From: Pricia antarctica
GTDB taxonomy: Bacteria > Bacteroidota > Bacteroidia > Flavobacteriales > Flavobacteriaceae
DNA: 64,000 nucleotides
Reading direction: 5' to 3'
Assembly (NCBI RefSeq): GCF_900101815.1
Contig: NZ_FNAO01000005.1
Coordinates: 124,001 to 188,000, forward strand
Shown: positions 24,438-33,709 of the stretch, one piece after another
How positions within the stretch are numbered: position 1 is the stretch's first letter
How the letters are laid out: the number at the start of each line of letters is the position of its first letter
The notes under the pieces: generated by a model
What the model saw: the letters and a program-made list of their open reading frames with translations, nothing else
Told to the model about the DNA's origin: nothing
The model's database searches: none
Translations under genes and position numbers: made by a program

Positions 24438-26639
24438 ATGAATTTTAATCGCATTCATTCCCGCACAAAATTTTACATCGTATTGTTGACCTTGGCAATC
24501 GCCCTACTCATCTTTACGGCAAGTATGGCCTATAGCCAAATAAAAAGAATGCAAAGGTCGGCGGAAAGGGTAGCGCGCACCTATCAGGTTAGCGACGCGA
24601 TAGGCACTCTATTTTCCCACTACTTCCGTTTGGAATCGGAAGATTTCAGGGAAGAACTTTTGGAGGAGGGCCGGTTTGAGGAAAATTTGAAGGACTACAT
24701 GGCCGAGGGCATCATCGTTTTTGATAGCCTGCACGGACTGGTCAGGGGCAATGCTTCCCAATTAAAGCTTTTGGATGATATTCAAGCTTTAGAAGACACC
24801 TTGTATGAGAACCTTGTATTTGCAGGCGATTCGATCAATGGCAATGCCAAAATTGTCAAAGGACACTCATTCCCGACACGAAAAATTTCAAGTACATTAT
24901 TCCAAATCAGGAATATCAACGACCTCATGCGTGCCGAGGAACGACGGTTGATGCAGGCTAGAAAAAATGAGTACAGTTCAAATAAGTTCTTGGCCCCCCT
25001 GACCACTCTGTTGTTGGGGTTTTTCGCCCTCTTTGTTTTCCTTGTTTCTTTTTTACTGATTTATAGAAACAAGCTACGAGTTCGCGAGTCCCAAGCTTTC
25101 TTACAGAACGTATTGGACACCACCGATAACATTGTCAATTATTATGAACCCCTTTTCAATTCCGAAAAAAACATTATTGATTTCAATATTGTCTATGCAA
25201 ATGAATGCAACCGGTCTTATCTGGGCCTCGATCCCGAAAAGATTATTGGTAAACCGATTTCCCGAGTTTTTCCACACCTTATGCTCAACGGGGAGTTTGA
25301 ACAATTGATACAATGCTATGAAGAGAACCGCAAACTTATTCTCGACCGGGAAATTCTGGCCCAGGCCGGTAAAATGTGGTTCGAGTCGATAATTACCCCT
25401 ATGGCCGATGGTATTCTAGTGACCATCCGAAATTTTACGGAAGAAGAACAGGTCAAAGAAGAACTAGTTTCGCTCAATGAGCGATTGAAAGACCAGAATG
25501 ATGAGCTACTCAAATTGAACCAAGAGTTTCAAATTCAAAACTCCATCTTTAAAGATGCCGAAATCGTGGCCGGCATTGGAAGTTATATTTGGCACCTTGA
25601 TGACGGCAGTGCAACAATGTCTGATAATTTGTACCGTATTTTAGGTTATGAACCCGATAGTTTTAATGTATCCTACCAAAGCTATCGTAAATTCATACAC
25701 CCTGATGATCTTGAAATCTATGACAGGCTTGGCGAGGAAACGGTCGAAATAGGAAAATCAACTATACAAAACTATCGGGTTATCGATAGGAAGGGGAAGA
25801 TAAAGCATCTATATATAAAAGGGGAATACGTCGAAAAAGAGGGCAGGCCCGTATCCTTTGGGGTCGTTCAAGATATCACCAGTCGAGTTGCCAAAGATGA
25901 GGATTTGCGTTTGCGTAATCTGGAACTAGAACGCAGCAATGCCGAACTCCAATCGTTCAACCAAGTGGCCAGCCATGATCTGCAAGAACCCCTGCGGAAA
26001 ATTCAAATGTTTATTTCGCGTATCGCTGGCAACAACGCGCTTTCAAGAAACGATGGGGAAGACCTCAAAAAAATCGGGAACTCCGCCATTCGTATGCGGT
26101 CTTTGATCGATAATCTTTTGAACTATTCACGAATTGATTTCAAACATGAAAATTTTGAAAAAATAGACTTGAATATCGTTTTGGCCAAAGTGACGGAAGA
26201 TCTTTCTGTTCGTATCGATGAGACCGGGGCGACTCTGGCTGTGGATAAACTACCTGTAATCAACGGTATTTCATTTCAGATGGAACAGTTGTTCGACAAC
26301 CTTATTTCCAATGCCCTTAAATATAGTTCCCAAAATGTGACGCCCCATCTTGTCATCCAGTCGGAAAAAGTGGACTGTGAACAGATACCTCATACTTTTT
26401 ATAAGACGGCCAAGTATTTTTATAAAATGACTTTTGCCGATAACGGTATTGGGTTCGAGCAAGATAAGGCGGAGAAAATTTTTGAAGTATTTCAACGTCT
26501 GCACCTAAAATCAGAATATTCGGGGACGGGAATCGGTCTTGCTATCTGCAAAAAAATCATCGAAAACCACTATGGTTTTATTTATACGACAAGCGAACCT
26601 GGCAAAGGGTCTGTCTTTGTCATCTACTTACCTGCCTAA
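24438..26639 (+). CDS. PAS-domain sensor histidine kinase
   Basis: 733 residues. TM1 at about 11-31 and TM2 at about 189-211 bracket an extracytoplasmic helical sensor of about 155 residues. Two PAS domains follow (about 225-335 and 370-485, the second with the PAS core DGSATMSDNLYRILGYEPD), then a short coiled coil and a phytochrome-type H box (ASHDLQEPLRKI). The ATPase domain has an N box (LISNALKYSS), G1 (DNGIGFEQ) and G2 (SGTGIGLAIC). No cofactor-binding Cys or His is obvious in the PAS domains. It is cotranscribed with the preceding receiver gene. Confidence 0.92.
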   Translation: MNFNRIHSRTKFYIVLLTLAIALLIFTASMAYSQIKRMQRSAERVARTYQVSDAIGTLFSHYFRLESEDFREELLEEGRFEENLKDYMAEGIIVFDSLHGLVRGNASQLKLLDDIQALEDTLYENLVFAGDSINGNAKIVKGHSFPTRKISSTLFQIRNINDLMRAEERRLMQARKNEYSSNKFLAPLTTLLLGFFALFVFLVSFLLIYRNKLRVRESQAFLQNVLDTTDNIVNYYEPLFNSEKNIIDFNIVYANECNRSYLGLDPEKIIGKPISRVFPHLMLNGEFEQLIQCYEENRKLILDREILAQAGKMWFESIITPMADGILVTIRNFTEEEQVKEELVSLNERLKDQNDELLKLNQEFQIQNSIFKDAEIVAGIGSYIWHLDDGSATMSDNLYRILGYEPDSFNVSYQSYRKFIHPDDLEIYDRLGEETVEIGKSTIQNYRVIDRKGKIKHLYIKGEYVEKEGRPVSFGVVQDITSRVAKDEDLRLRNLELERSNAELQSFNQVASHDLQEPLRKIQMFISRIAGNNALSRNDGEDLKKIGNSAIRMRSLIDNLLNYSRIDFKHENFEKIDLNIVLAKVTEDLSVRIDETGATLAVDKLPVINGISFQMEQLFDNLISNALKYSSQNVTPHLVIQSEKVDCEQIPHTFYKTAKYFYKMTFADNGIGFEQDKAEKIFEVFQRLHLKSEYSGTGIGLAICKKIIENHYGFIYTTSEPGKGSVFVIYLPA

Positions 26640-26958
26640 CGTCAATCCATTTTACATCCTCTAAGCTAACCCTGATTGATTTTCATACCGTGTGGATAAA
26701 TCCCATTAAACTTGTGCATAGCCTTATCCTTTCCAAGGTCATTTCGTTCAACCTTTTACATATCAAATGTTTTAAAGAACCGCACCTAATAGTCTGGAAA
26801 TGTCGTATTTTGTGAATATTTAAGGCCATTATTAAATTTTGGCGCAAGTGAACTAGAAAAGAATTTATCGGAAAGGTGAAAAAATTCATCCTGCCACCAT
26901 CTGTTTGCTTGGCATTCCCCGAAAGATCCAATAAGTAATACCACCAAAAATAAAAGTT
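26640..26958. other. Intergenic region, nothing clear
   Basis: 319 bp of AT-rich sequence. A minus-strand frame of 104 codons overlaps the next gene's start and has no protein-like features. I see no hairpin terminator or full promoter match. Confidence 0.5.
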
Positions 26959-28086
26959 ATGCCCATATACATGGATCGTCACGATGTTTCGGAACAAGTA
27001 ACAGCTGAAATCGTGGCGGATTTACACCAAAAGGACTTAAAGATACAGCATAAATTTAATTGTAAGGGATTGACTTATTGGTTCGATGATACAAGAAAAA
27101 CCGCATTTTGCTTAGTGGAAGCTCCTGATAAGACAGCCATTGAAGAAATGCATAACCAGGCACACGGAGCAGTTCCTCATAGAATTATCGAAGTAGATAG
27201 TGCTGTGGTGGAATCATTTTTAGGACGTATAGAAGACCCTGAAAAATCACAAAACACAGCGTTGAATATTATTAATGATCCTGCTTTCAGGACCATCATG
27301 GTAGCGGGAATAAAAAATTTGTCCTTAAAAGCCCCGACAGAAAAATCTGTAAAAGAACATATGGACAACCTCAATATATCCATAAATGAAACAGCAGCTA
27401 AATTCAAAGGTAGGATTGTAAGACATAAAAGCGGTTACATTTTAATTTCCTTTGATTCCGTCACCGATGCGGTAGGATGTGCATTGGAAATCAAAAAGGG
27501 TGATTGGCTTAAACTCAATTTCGATTCCTTTCTAAAAATTAATATAGGCTTAAGTGCCGGAGTCCCCGTGACCTCTAAAGAAGGCATTTTTGAGGACACT
27601 ATACTATTGGCCGAACGCTTATGTGACGTAGTTAGTGGAGAAATTACGATATCCTCCGAAGTTAAGGATTTGTACGAGAGCGAGAACCTCAATATGGCTA
27701 TCAACAGGGAACATATAACCGTACTGGGTTCTATTGATGAAAAATTTCTAAACCTTTTAATGGACTATACGGAGAGGGAGTGGAGGAATACCTCTCTAAA
27801 CGCCAATGATTTCAGTAAATGTTTGGGATATAGTAAATCTCAACTGTACAGGAAAATGATTTTATTAACCGGCAAGTCGCCCCATAGTTTTATAAAGGAA
27901 TATAGGTTAAATAAAGCACTGGAACGATTGAACCAAAAAAATGGAAATATTTCCGATATAGCTTACGAAACTGGTTTTAATACGCCTGCCTATTTTTCAA
28001 AATGCTTTCGAAAAGCATATGGAATGCTTCCCTCCGTATATACAAAATCGATGTATCCTTCCTCCCACTTAAACTTGAATGCCTGA
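26959..28086 (+). CDS. DUF4242 - cyclase-like - AraC fusion regulator
   Basis: 375 residues in three parts. Residues 1-80 (MPIYMDRHDV to HRIIEVD) match the DUF4242/SCO4226 nickel-binding fold, with several His and one Cys. Residues about 110-255 (FKGRIVRHKSGYILISFDSV, then LKINIGLSAGVPV, then ILLAERLC) look like a class III nucleotide-cyclase fold, probably degenerate. Residues about 275-365 form an AraC double helix-turn-helix (DFSKCLGYSKSQLYRKM, then ISDIAYETGFNTPAYFSKCF). It is probably a transcription factor sensing a metal or small molecule. The next two genes, an FAD oxidase and a cupin, are candidate targets. Confidence 0.8.
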   Translation: MPIYMDRHDVSEQVTAEIVADLHQKDLKIQHKFNCKGLTYWFDDTRKTAFCLVEAPDKTAIEEMHNQAHGAVPHRIIEVDSAVVESFLGRIEDPEKSQNTALNIINDPAFRTIMVAGIKNLSLKAPTEKSVKEHMDNLNISINETAAKFKGRIVRHKSGYILISFDSVTDAVGCALEIKKGDWLKLNFDSFLKINIGLSAGVPVTSKEGIFEDTILLAERLCDVVSGEITISSEVKDLYESENLNMAINREHITVLGSIDEKFLNLLMDYTEREWRNTSLNANDFSKCLGYSKSQLYRKMILLTGKSPHSFIKEYRLNKALERLNQKNGNISDIAYETGFNTPAYFSKCFRKAYGMLPSVYTKSMYPSSHLNLNA

Positions 28087-28154
28087 AAATACTTCATGAA
28101 CGGAAATTACTGTTTTTTGAATGAAATGTAGATAAGCTTCGTTTTATCCATACC

Positions 28155-28162
28155 TAATTTTG
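28155..28162 (+). promoter_or_regulatory. -7 element of the FAD oxidase gene
   Basis: TAATTTTG matches TAnnTTTG and lies 25 bp before the ATG at 28188. No matching TTTG sits 19 bp upstream, which would fit a promoter that needs an activator. Confidence 0.4.
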
Positions 28163-28187
28163 GTTTTTATAGAAAAAACTCAAAATC

Positions 28188-29576
28188 ATGGGTAATTCAA
28201 TTCAGGACTTGGACACAGCATTATTTGAAAATTTGGCATCACGACTCAAAGGTGATATTGTCATGCCAACGGATACACAATATCATGAGACCAGAAAGGT
28301 ATTCAATGCAATGATCGACAAACATCCTGGTATGTTTGTTATTTGTAGGGATGTTGCCGATGTAATTGCCGCAGTCAATTTTGCCAGGGAAAACGACCTT
28401 ACACTAGCCATAAGGGGGGGCGGGCATAATGGGGGCGGATTAGGTCTATGCGATGGCGGATTGGTACTAGATCTTTCAGGTATCAAATTTGTGAGGGTCG
28501 ATACTTCAAATAAAACCGTAAGGGTAGGAGGAGGAAATATTTGGGGGGAAGTGGATCATGCTACGCATCCATTTGGTCTGGCTGTTCCTTCAGGAATTAT
28601 ATCCACAACTGGGGTCGGAGGCTTAACACTTGGGGGTGGTGTTGGCTATTTGTCCAGAAAATATGGTTTGACCATTGACAATTTGCTGGAGGCGGATATG
28701 GTTTTGGGGGATGGAAGCTTTGTAACTGTAAACGCAGTAAAAAACAAAGATTTATTCTGGGCCATCCGTGGCGGTGGCGGAAATTTTGGTGTTGTAACTT
28801 CATTCAAATTTCAGGCCCATCCGGTAAAAACTATTTTCGGTGGCCCCACGCTATGGCCTATTGAACAAACCGAGGAAATAATGGAATGGTACCACAAATT
28901 CATCGATAACGCTAATGATGATTTAAATGGATTCATTGCAACCCTAATTATTCCCGGTCCTCCATTTCCCCAGCATTTACATAACAAACAATTTTGCGGT
29001 ATTGTATGGTGTTACACTGGCGATATGAACAAAGCAAAAGAAGTTTTCAAGCCCATATTGGAAAAAAATCCCCTATTCGAACATGTGGGCGAAATGCCTT
29101 ATCCTGCCATGCAGACATTATTTGACGGGCTTCTTCCTCCGGGACTGCAATGGTACTGGCGTGCAGATTTTTTTAACGAGTTAGGCCCTGAAATAAGGAA
29201 ACAACATTTAACTTTCGGTTCCAAGATACCCACTCCCCTTTCCCAAATGCATTTATATCCCATCAGTGGAGCCGCAGGCAGGGTTGAAGCTGAAGAAACA
29301 CCTTGGGCGTATCGTGATGCCAAATATGCAGGGGTAATTGTTGGTGTCGATCCAGATCCGGCCAAAAACGATAAAATCACAACGTGGTGCAAAGATTATT
29401 GGAAAGCCTTACACCCATATTCTTCGGGAGGAGCCTATTCCAATTTTATGATGGATGAAGGACAAGAACGTGTACAAGCGAGTTACAGGCATAACTACAA
29501 TCGTTTACGCCAAATTAAAAAACAATATGATCCGAATAACCTGTTCAAAATCAATCAGAATATACTACCTGAATAA
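28188..29576 (+). CDS. FAD-linked oxidase, berberine-bridge-enzyme type
   Basis: 462 residues. The PCMH FAD-binding domain shows AIRGGGHNGGGLGLCDGG, with the His that carries covalent FAD in this family, then GVGYLSRKYGLTIDNLL and the IRGGGGNFGVVTSF loop. The C-terminal BBE element ends with RLRQIKKQYDPNNLFKINQN. No signal peptide is seen, so it is cytoplasmic. Family members oxidise alcohols, sugars or hydroxy acids with O2; the substrate is unknown. The cupin gene follows 25 bp later and an AraC fusion gene precedes it. Confidence 0.93.
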   Translation: MGNSIQDLDTALFENLASRLKGDIVMPTDTQYHETRKVFNAMIDKHPGMFVICRDVADVIAAVNFARENDLTLAIRGGGHNGGGLGLCDGGLVLDLSGIKFVRVDTSNKTVRVGGGNIWGEVDHATHPFGLAVPSGIISTTGVGGLTLGGGVGYLSRKYGLTIDNLLEADMVLGDGSFVTVNAVKNKDLFWAIRGGGGNFGVVTSFKFQAHPVKTIFGGPTLWPIEQTEEIMEWYHKFIDNANDDLNGFIATLIIPGPPFPQHLHNKQFCGIVWCYTGDMNKAKEVFKPILEKNPLFEHVGEMPYPAMQTLFDGLLPPGLQWYWRADFFNELGPEIRKQHLTFGSKIPTPLSQMHLYPISGAAGRVEAEETPWAYRDAKYAGVIVGVDPDPAKNDKITTWCKDYWKALHPYSSGGAYSNFMMDEGQERVQASYRHNYNRLRQIKKQYDPNNLFKINQNILPE

Positions 29577-29601
29577 ATTTCAAATTCTAAAAACAACCAT
29601 C

Positions 29602-29979
29602 ATGAAAGTAAAAAAAGAAGACATTCCCGTTATTATGAAAGCTCCCAACACAATTATGCGAGCACTACCGAATTGTGGCGGCATCACGGTAGGATTTAAC
29701 GAACTGCCCAAAGGAACAGATTTCACCCCATTATTGAAAGGGTTGAGTAATGACAGTTGCCATAGTGCGCATTGGGGCTATGTGCTGGAAGGAAGTATAT
29801 TACTTATATATGATAACGGCACAAAGGAAGAAATAAATGCAGGAGAGGTCTTTTACTGGCCAGCAGGCCATACGGCGATAGTACAGGAAGACATAAAATT
29901 TTTGGAATTCAGTCCAAGTAAAGAATACACCGAAGTAATAACCCATGTCGGTAAAAAAATGGCGGACCTGGCACAATAA
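29602..29979 (+). CDS. Cupin-domain protein
   Basis: 125 residues from the ATG at 29602 (MKVKKEDIPVIMKAPN). Frames further upstream run through the oxidase gene and are not the start. A single cupin barrel has a first motif around SCHSAHWGYVLEGSI and a second around GEVFYWPAGHTAIV. It keeps His in both motifs but lacks the full three-His-one-Glu set. It probably binds a small ligand or metal. Its place behind the FAD oxidase suggests the same pathway. Confidence 0.85.
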   Translation: MKVKKEDIPVIMKAPNTIMRALPNCGGITVGFNELPKGTDFTPLLKGLSNDSCHSAHWGYVLEGSILLIYDNGTKEEINAGEVFYWPAGHTAIVQEDIKFLEFSPSKEYTEVITHVGKKMADLAQ

Positions 29980-30301
29980 ATTTAAGGCAGCAATTTAAGC
30001 TTCCAAAAAAGCAATTCAAACGCGCCTGATCAAAGACTCAATCTATTTATTCTCGGAAAAGAATTTCTTTAAGATGACCCGAAGTACCGTATATGTGGAT
30101 TCTAGTTCTGCTCTCGGAACAGCGATGTGGATTAGAAAATATGGACCTATTTGAACGAGGATGAAAGCCAACATCTTAGGAAACAGATTTCCTAGGAGCT
30201 TGCTTACAAAAATATAAATATTCACAAATTAAAACGGAAACCTTTATTATGATAGCGGGGGTCTTGAAGGGCGTGAATCCTCATCAAATCGCTAGGGTCC
30301 A
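29980..30301. other. Intergenic region, nothing clear
   Basis: 322 bp between convergent genes. A 60-codon minus frame (30043-30225) has a hydrophobic stretch but no start context or family features. No clear terminator hairpin with a T run was found. Confidence 0.45.
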
Positions 30302-30529
30302 CTATTTTTTAATTTCGGTTTTCAGCTTATTTTTTGTTTGCTCATAACCGTCGCTAACCTCCGCTCCAATATCCGCAACGGTATCTTTCAATTTAGTTCC
30401 GGCATCGCTCAATTTGGACTTTAATTCATCCTTTTTTTCTTGTGGCATTTTTTTATACTTCCAAAATGCCCATGCACCTGCACCTATTCCCAGAAGGGCC
30501 AACCAGTTTCTATTATTTTGTTTTTTCAT
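30302..30529 (-). CDS. Small YtxH-like membrane protein
   Basis: 75 residues: one helix (NWLALLGIGAGAWAFWKY) followed by an amphipathic Lys-rich tail (KLSDAGTKLKDTVADIGAEV). This is the layout of YtxH and general-stress proteins and resembles the larger YtxH protein at 40016-40357. A TATCTTTG element (minus strand 30568-30561) lies 32 bp upstream of the start. The function is unknown; it is probably an envelope stress protein. Confidence 0.75.
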   Translation of the reverse strand: MKKQNNRNWLALLGIGAGAWAFWKYKKMPQEKKDELKSKLSDAGTKLKDTVADIGAEVSDGYEQTKNKLKTEIKK

Positions 30530-30763
30530 AATAAATCCACTTTTATATAATAAATCAGTTCAAAGATAAGGGTTAAATATTTTGTTTCCTTGAATTACTA
30601 TTAAAATAGTAAAGTAGTTGAAATTCGATGGATATACGGTCTCAATTGCACTGAAAGTGAATGCTATCGGAGTTAAAAAGCAGCTGTTCTTGGCAGAGCA
30701 TCTGCTTTTAAAATTGTGGGCCTAAAACTAGGGTCGGTCCAAAATCGACCTATTCATACGATT

Positions 30764-30919
30764 TTATACTTTTCTACCGGTTAGGAGTTTGTAAATTATC
30801 AAAATTACGGCCACCACCAGAATAAGGTGGATGATACCTCCAACGTTAGGAAATGCCAAAAAGCCGACCAGCCAGCCGATAACCAATATTACTACAATAA
30901 TCCAAACAATGTCTCTCAT
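30764..30919 (-). CDS. lmo0937-family small membrane protein
   Basis: 51 residues: MRDIVWIIVVILVIGWLVGF, then LAFPNVGGIIHLILVVAVIL and a basic end YKLLTGRKV. Two helices are joined by a P-N-V-G-G turn. This is the lmo0937-family pattern of small inner-membrane proteins, often near stress genes. No function is established. The frame and composition are clean, despite the small size. Confidence 0.8.
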   Translation of the reverse strand: MRDIVWIIVVILVIGWLVGFLAFPNVGGIIHLILVVAVILIIYKLLTGRKV

Positions 30920-31064
30920 AATTTTTGAATTTAGGTTTTTGAATGTGGCATGAATATAATTTATTTTATAATCCAGTCATGAACCATGGGCATATCATAG
31001 CTTATAATGTTAAAAAAATACGGTAAAGCGTTAATATGTGCACTACGCCACGCTACCTCTCCTT

Positions 31065-32111
31065 TTATTTATTCAGTTGCTTTTTTTTGAGAAGGGAATC
31101 TAAAAATTGTTTTCTGTACTCCGAAGGCGTGGTATCGTATTCCACCTTAAAAATCTTGGACAGATAACTTTTACTCGACAACCCCACCATAGTTGCTATT
31201 TCCGACATAGTAAGGTCCGTATTCAAGATGAGCACTTTAATTCGGTCCAAACGCACATTTTGTATGAAACGATTTACGGTAAGCCCATACAGCTCCCGAA
31301 AACCTTCTTGAAGTTTGTTCGTATTCAATCCAACCTCAAGCGCTAGTCGGTCTATGGTTTCCAATTCTGAAATTTGATGCTGTATGAATTTTGCGGCTTT
31401 CTCGATTTGCGCGACTTCTGAACGGCGAAGAATACTCCGGTTATCTATATCCGACAAATCGTCTTCATACTCAAGTATTTGCATGGTCAACATTTGATAG
31501 GCCTTACCTTCTAAAAATAATTGCCGCAAAAAATCCTTGCCGTCGAAAGACTGCATTTCCCGAAAGAGATCGGCCAATTTTAAACTGTAGAAACCATCGT
31601 GGTAAAAGGTTTTTTTAGCTTCTGTATCATTGAAAAGGTTTTGTAGGGTATCAGCCATAGTGACCAGATTGCACCGTATCTTTTGCTGGAATATTTTTCG
31701 GTTGATTTCCAGGCTGTTGACAACCGTACGTGTTTGTGTACTAAAACGTAGGATGTGGCCATTGAACAAATCGCTGGCTACAACTGCCTCCTGATATTGA
31801 ACGATAGTATGCATCTGCTCCGAATTTTCAAAACTATGTTTTAAAGCACCCTCTAAACAATACAAAAATTTCAGGGGATGCACTTCGTTGACCGTAAACC
31901 GAAATTCCACATCTTCATGAAACAGACAATCGTATTGAATAATTGCCAAGCCCGCATCAAAATTGATCCCCCGAATATTTCCCTTCCCGATATGATCAGG
32001 AATAGCAAGATAATATTCCCCGCAGCTTTCATTGAAAGTCGTACCAAAAGCTTTTGAAATATCTTGCATTACCTCATTTATGGGAAGGGAATTTACTTCA
32101 ATCGCTAGCAT
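31065..32111 (-). CDS. AraC-family transcriptional regulator
   Basis: 348 residues. The N-terminal part (about 1-220) is a variable sensor domain without an obvious cupin signature. Residues 240-345 are an AraC double helix-turn-helix: IDRLALEVGLNTNKLQEGFR, then LTMSEIATMVGLSSKSYLSK and IFKVEYDTTPSEYRKQF. This arrangement resembles siderophore/PchR-type regulators of Bacteroidota, but no iron gene lies nearby. It is monocistronic and diverges from the NeuD-like gene with about 300 bp between them. Confidence 0.9.
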   Translation of the reverse strand: MLAIEVNSLPINEVMQDISKAFGTTFNESCGEYYLAIPDHIGKGNIRGINFDAGLAIIQYDCLFHEDVEFRFTVNEVHPLKFLYCLEGALKHSFENSEQMHTIVQYQEAVVASDLFNGHILRFSTQTRTVVNSLEINRKIFQQKIRCNLVTMADTLQNLFNDTEAKKTFYHDGFYSLKLADLFREMQSFDGKDFLRQLFLEGKAYQMLTMQILEYEDDLSDIDNRSILRRSEVAQIEKAAKFIQHQISELETIDRLALEVGLNTNKLQEGFRELYGLTVNRFIQNVRLDRIKVLILNTDLTMSEIATMVGLSSKSYLSKIFKVEYDTTPSEYRKQFLDSLLKKKQLNK

Positions 32112-32345
32112 AATGCACTGTGTTTATGGACAAGATAATGTAAAGTTGTTTTAAAAAAATTAAAAGAGGGGTTTTGTTTTTTACATTAATCGGAGCCCCT
32201 ATTATTAAAAGAGACACTATTTGATTTTTTTCGATTATCGAAATGATTTAAATTTATGGAATTTTGATTTTAATATGCATACACTCCGTCGCAAAATTTT
32301 AAATTGTGACAATGAATGACATAGAGATTGTGCTCAACCGACGAT

Positions 32346-32381
32346 TTTGTATTGTCAATACGATTTGTATTGTCAATACGA
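32346..32381. repeat. Two tandem 18-bp repeats, each holding a palindrome
   Basis: TTTGTATTGTCAATACGA occurs twice without a gap (32346-32363 and 32364-32381). Each copy contains GTATTG-T-CAATAC, a perfect 6-1-6 inverted repeat. The array ends 34 bp before the acyltransferase start at 32416. It could be a double operator. Confidence 0.7.
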
Positions 32382-32415
32382 ATGGATTACCGAACAGTTA
32401 ATTTCCCCCGAAGAG

Positions 32416-33144
32416 ATGAAAAATGTCGTTATTATTGGAGCTTCAGGACATGGCACTATGATTTTGGACTGTTTGGAAAAAGAGGGAAAATATGCCGTAG
32501 TGGGATTCGTCGATTCCTTTAAAAGAAAGAGATCGTATCATAACGGCTATCAAATTTTGGGTTCAGAAAATGAACTACCGCTCTTGATGGATACCTTTGG
32601 GATAGAAGGCGCCATTGTGGCTATCGGCAACAATTTTACCCGGAAGTGTATGGTTGACAAGGTCAAAAACATCGCACCTTCGCTGTGTTTTATAAGCGCA
32701 ATACACCCTTCCGCCATTATCGGTAAAAACGTTAAGATCGGCGCGGGCAGTGTAATCATGCCGGGAGCCGTTGTGAACGCCAACTCCAAGGTCGGGGAAT
32801 TCTGTATTATAAATACCAATTCGTCGCTCGGCCATGACGGGACCATGGAACGTTTTTCCAGTATCTCCTCCGGCGCACGTACTGGCGGCAATCTCAAATT
32901 GGGCCAATTTTCGGCCATATCACTTGGAGCGAACGTTATCGAGTACATTAGCATTGGCGAACACAGTATTATCGGTGCAGGTTCATTGGTAGTCAAAAAT
33001 GTAGGTGCCCGCTCGGTGGTCTATGGATGCCCTGCCCGTTTTATACGAAATCGGAGCGCATGCGACCCCTATTTAAAGGGAGATGCCATCTTAGCTGAAC
33101 ATTCAGGGATAATAGTTGCAACAGAAGCCAATTATCCAAATTAA
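32416..33144 (+). CDS. NeuD/PglD-type sugar O/N-acyltransferase
   Basis: 242 residues from the ATG at 32416 (MKNVVIIGASGHGTMILDCL). Upstream in-frame codons arise from the tandem repeat. The N-terminal Rossmann-like domain binds the sugar. A left-handed beta-helix of hexapeptide repeats follows (IIGKNVKIGAGSVIMPGAVV, then SVGEHS-type coils), ending with VVYGCPARFIRN. Family members acetylate sialic acid or bacillosamine precursors from acetyl-CoA. No glycan cluster is present here, so the target is unknown, and the tail after about residue 215 (SACDPYLKGDAILAEHSG) is unusual. Confidence 0.88.
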   Translation: MKNVVIIGASGHGTMILDCLEKEGKYAVVGFVDSFKRKRSYHNGYQILGSENELPLLMDTFGIEGAIVAIGNNFTRKCMVDKVKNIAPSLCFISAIHPSAIIGKNVKIGAGSVIMPGAVVNANSKVGEFCIINTNSSLGHDGTMERFSSISSGARTGGNLKLGQFSAISLGANVIEYISIGEHSIIGAGSLVVKNVGARSVVYGCPARFIRNRSACDPYLKGDAILAEHSGIIVATEANYPN

Positions 33145-33219
33145 TTTCTCACATTGATTGGCTATTTCCACCTGCGTTTTCCTGTGGCATTATAAACCGT
33201 ATTTTTGGTGAAACATCTT

Positions 33220-33252
<33 letters not shown>

Positions 33253-33498
33253 CGAAACTGTTCTTGACCTGTGCATTTCAATACCGTAGCCCTTCAAAAA
33301 AGACAATAGACATCTTCTTTGCTAGAAGGAATTGGCATGAAATGCCTATTGTTTTCCGACTCAAAACCCTTGTCGAATTCGCAATAACCTCGGCATTCAT
33401 TAATTAGTCCCCTTCCGAATACGAATTAAATCCGGTGGAATTATACAAACTTCAATTCGCATCCGTTATCTATAAATAAAATACTAATCACAGCGTAT

Positions 33499-33600
33499 AT
33501 GATGTCCCCAAAAAAAAGCCGCAAGCGAAAGTTTTACAATTTATTTATTCTCTTCCTTTTACTCAGCACCCTAATTGTGGCACTAGCCATAAATATGTAG
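33499..33600 (+). CDS. Small single-helix membrane protein (33 residues)
   Basis: MMSPKKSRKRKFYNLFILFL followed by LLSTLIVALAINM and a TAG stop. A strongly basic N-terminus followed by one hydrophobic helix of about 18 residues is a typical small inner-membrane protein with N-in topology. No family is recognised. It lies 109 bp before the acyl-CoA dehydrogenase gene. The clean basic-plus-hydrophobic pattern supports it, but its size leaves doubt. Confidence 0.5.
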   Translation: MMSPKKSRKRKFYNLFILFLLLSTLIVALAINM

Positions 33601-33709
33601 TAGCTAAAGTAAAAACTGAGAAATGTCAGTTTTTTTTCGATTTGGATATAGTAGTTTTGCGTATTTAAAAATCAGATCTGCAACCATTAACCCCTTTTTA
33701 AATTACAGG

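Noticed and set aside
30043-30225. 60-codon hydrophobic minus-strand frame
   Set aside because: No start context, no neighbours to support it and no family pattern.
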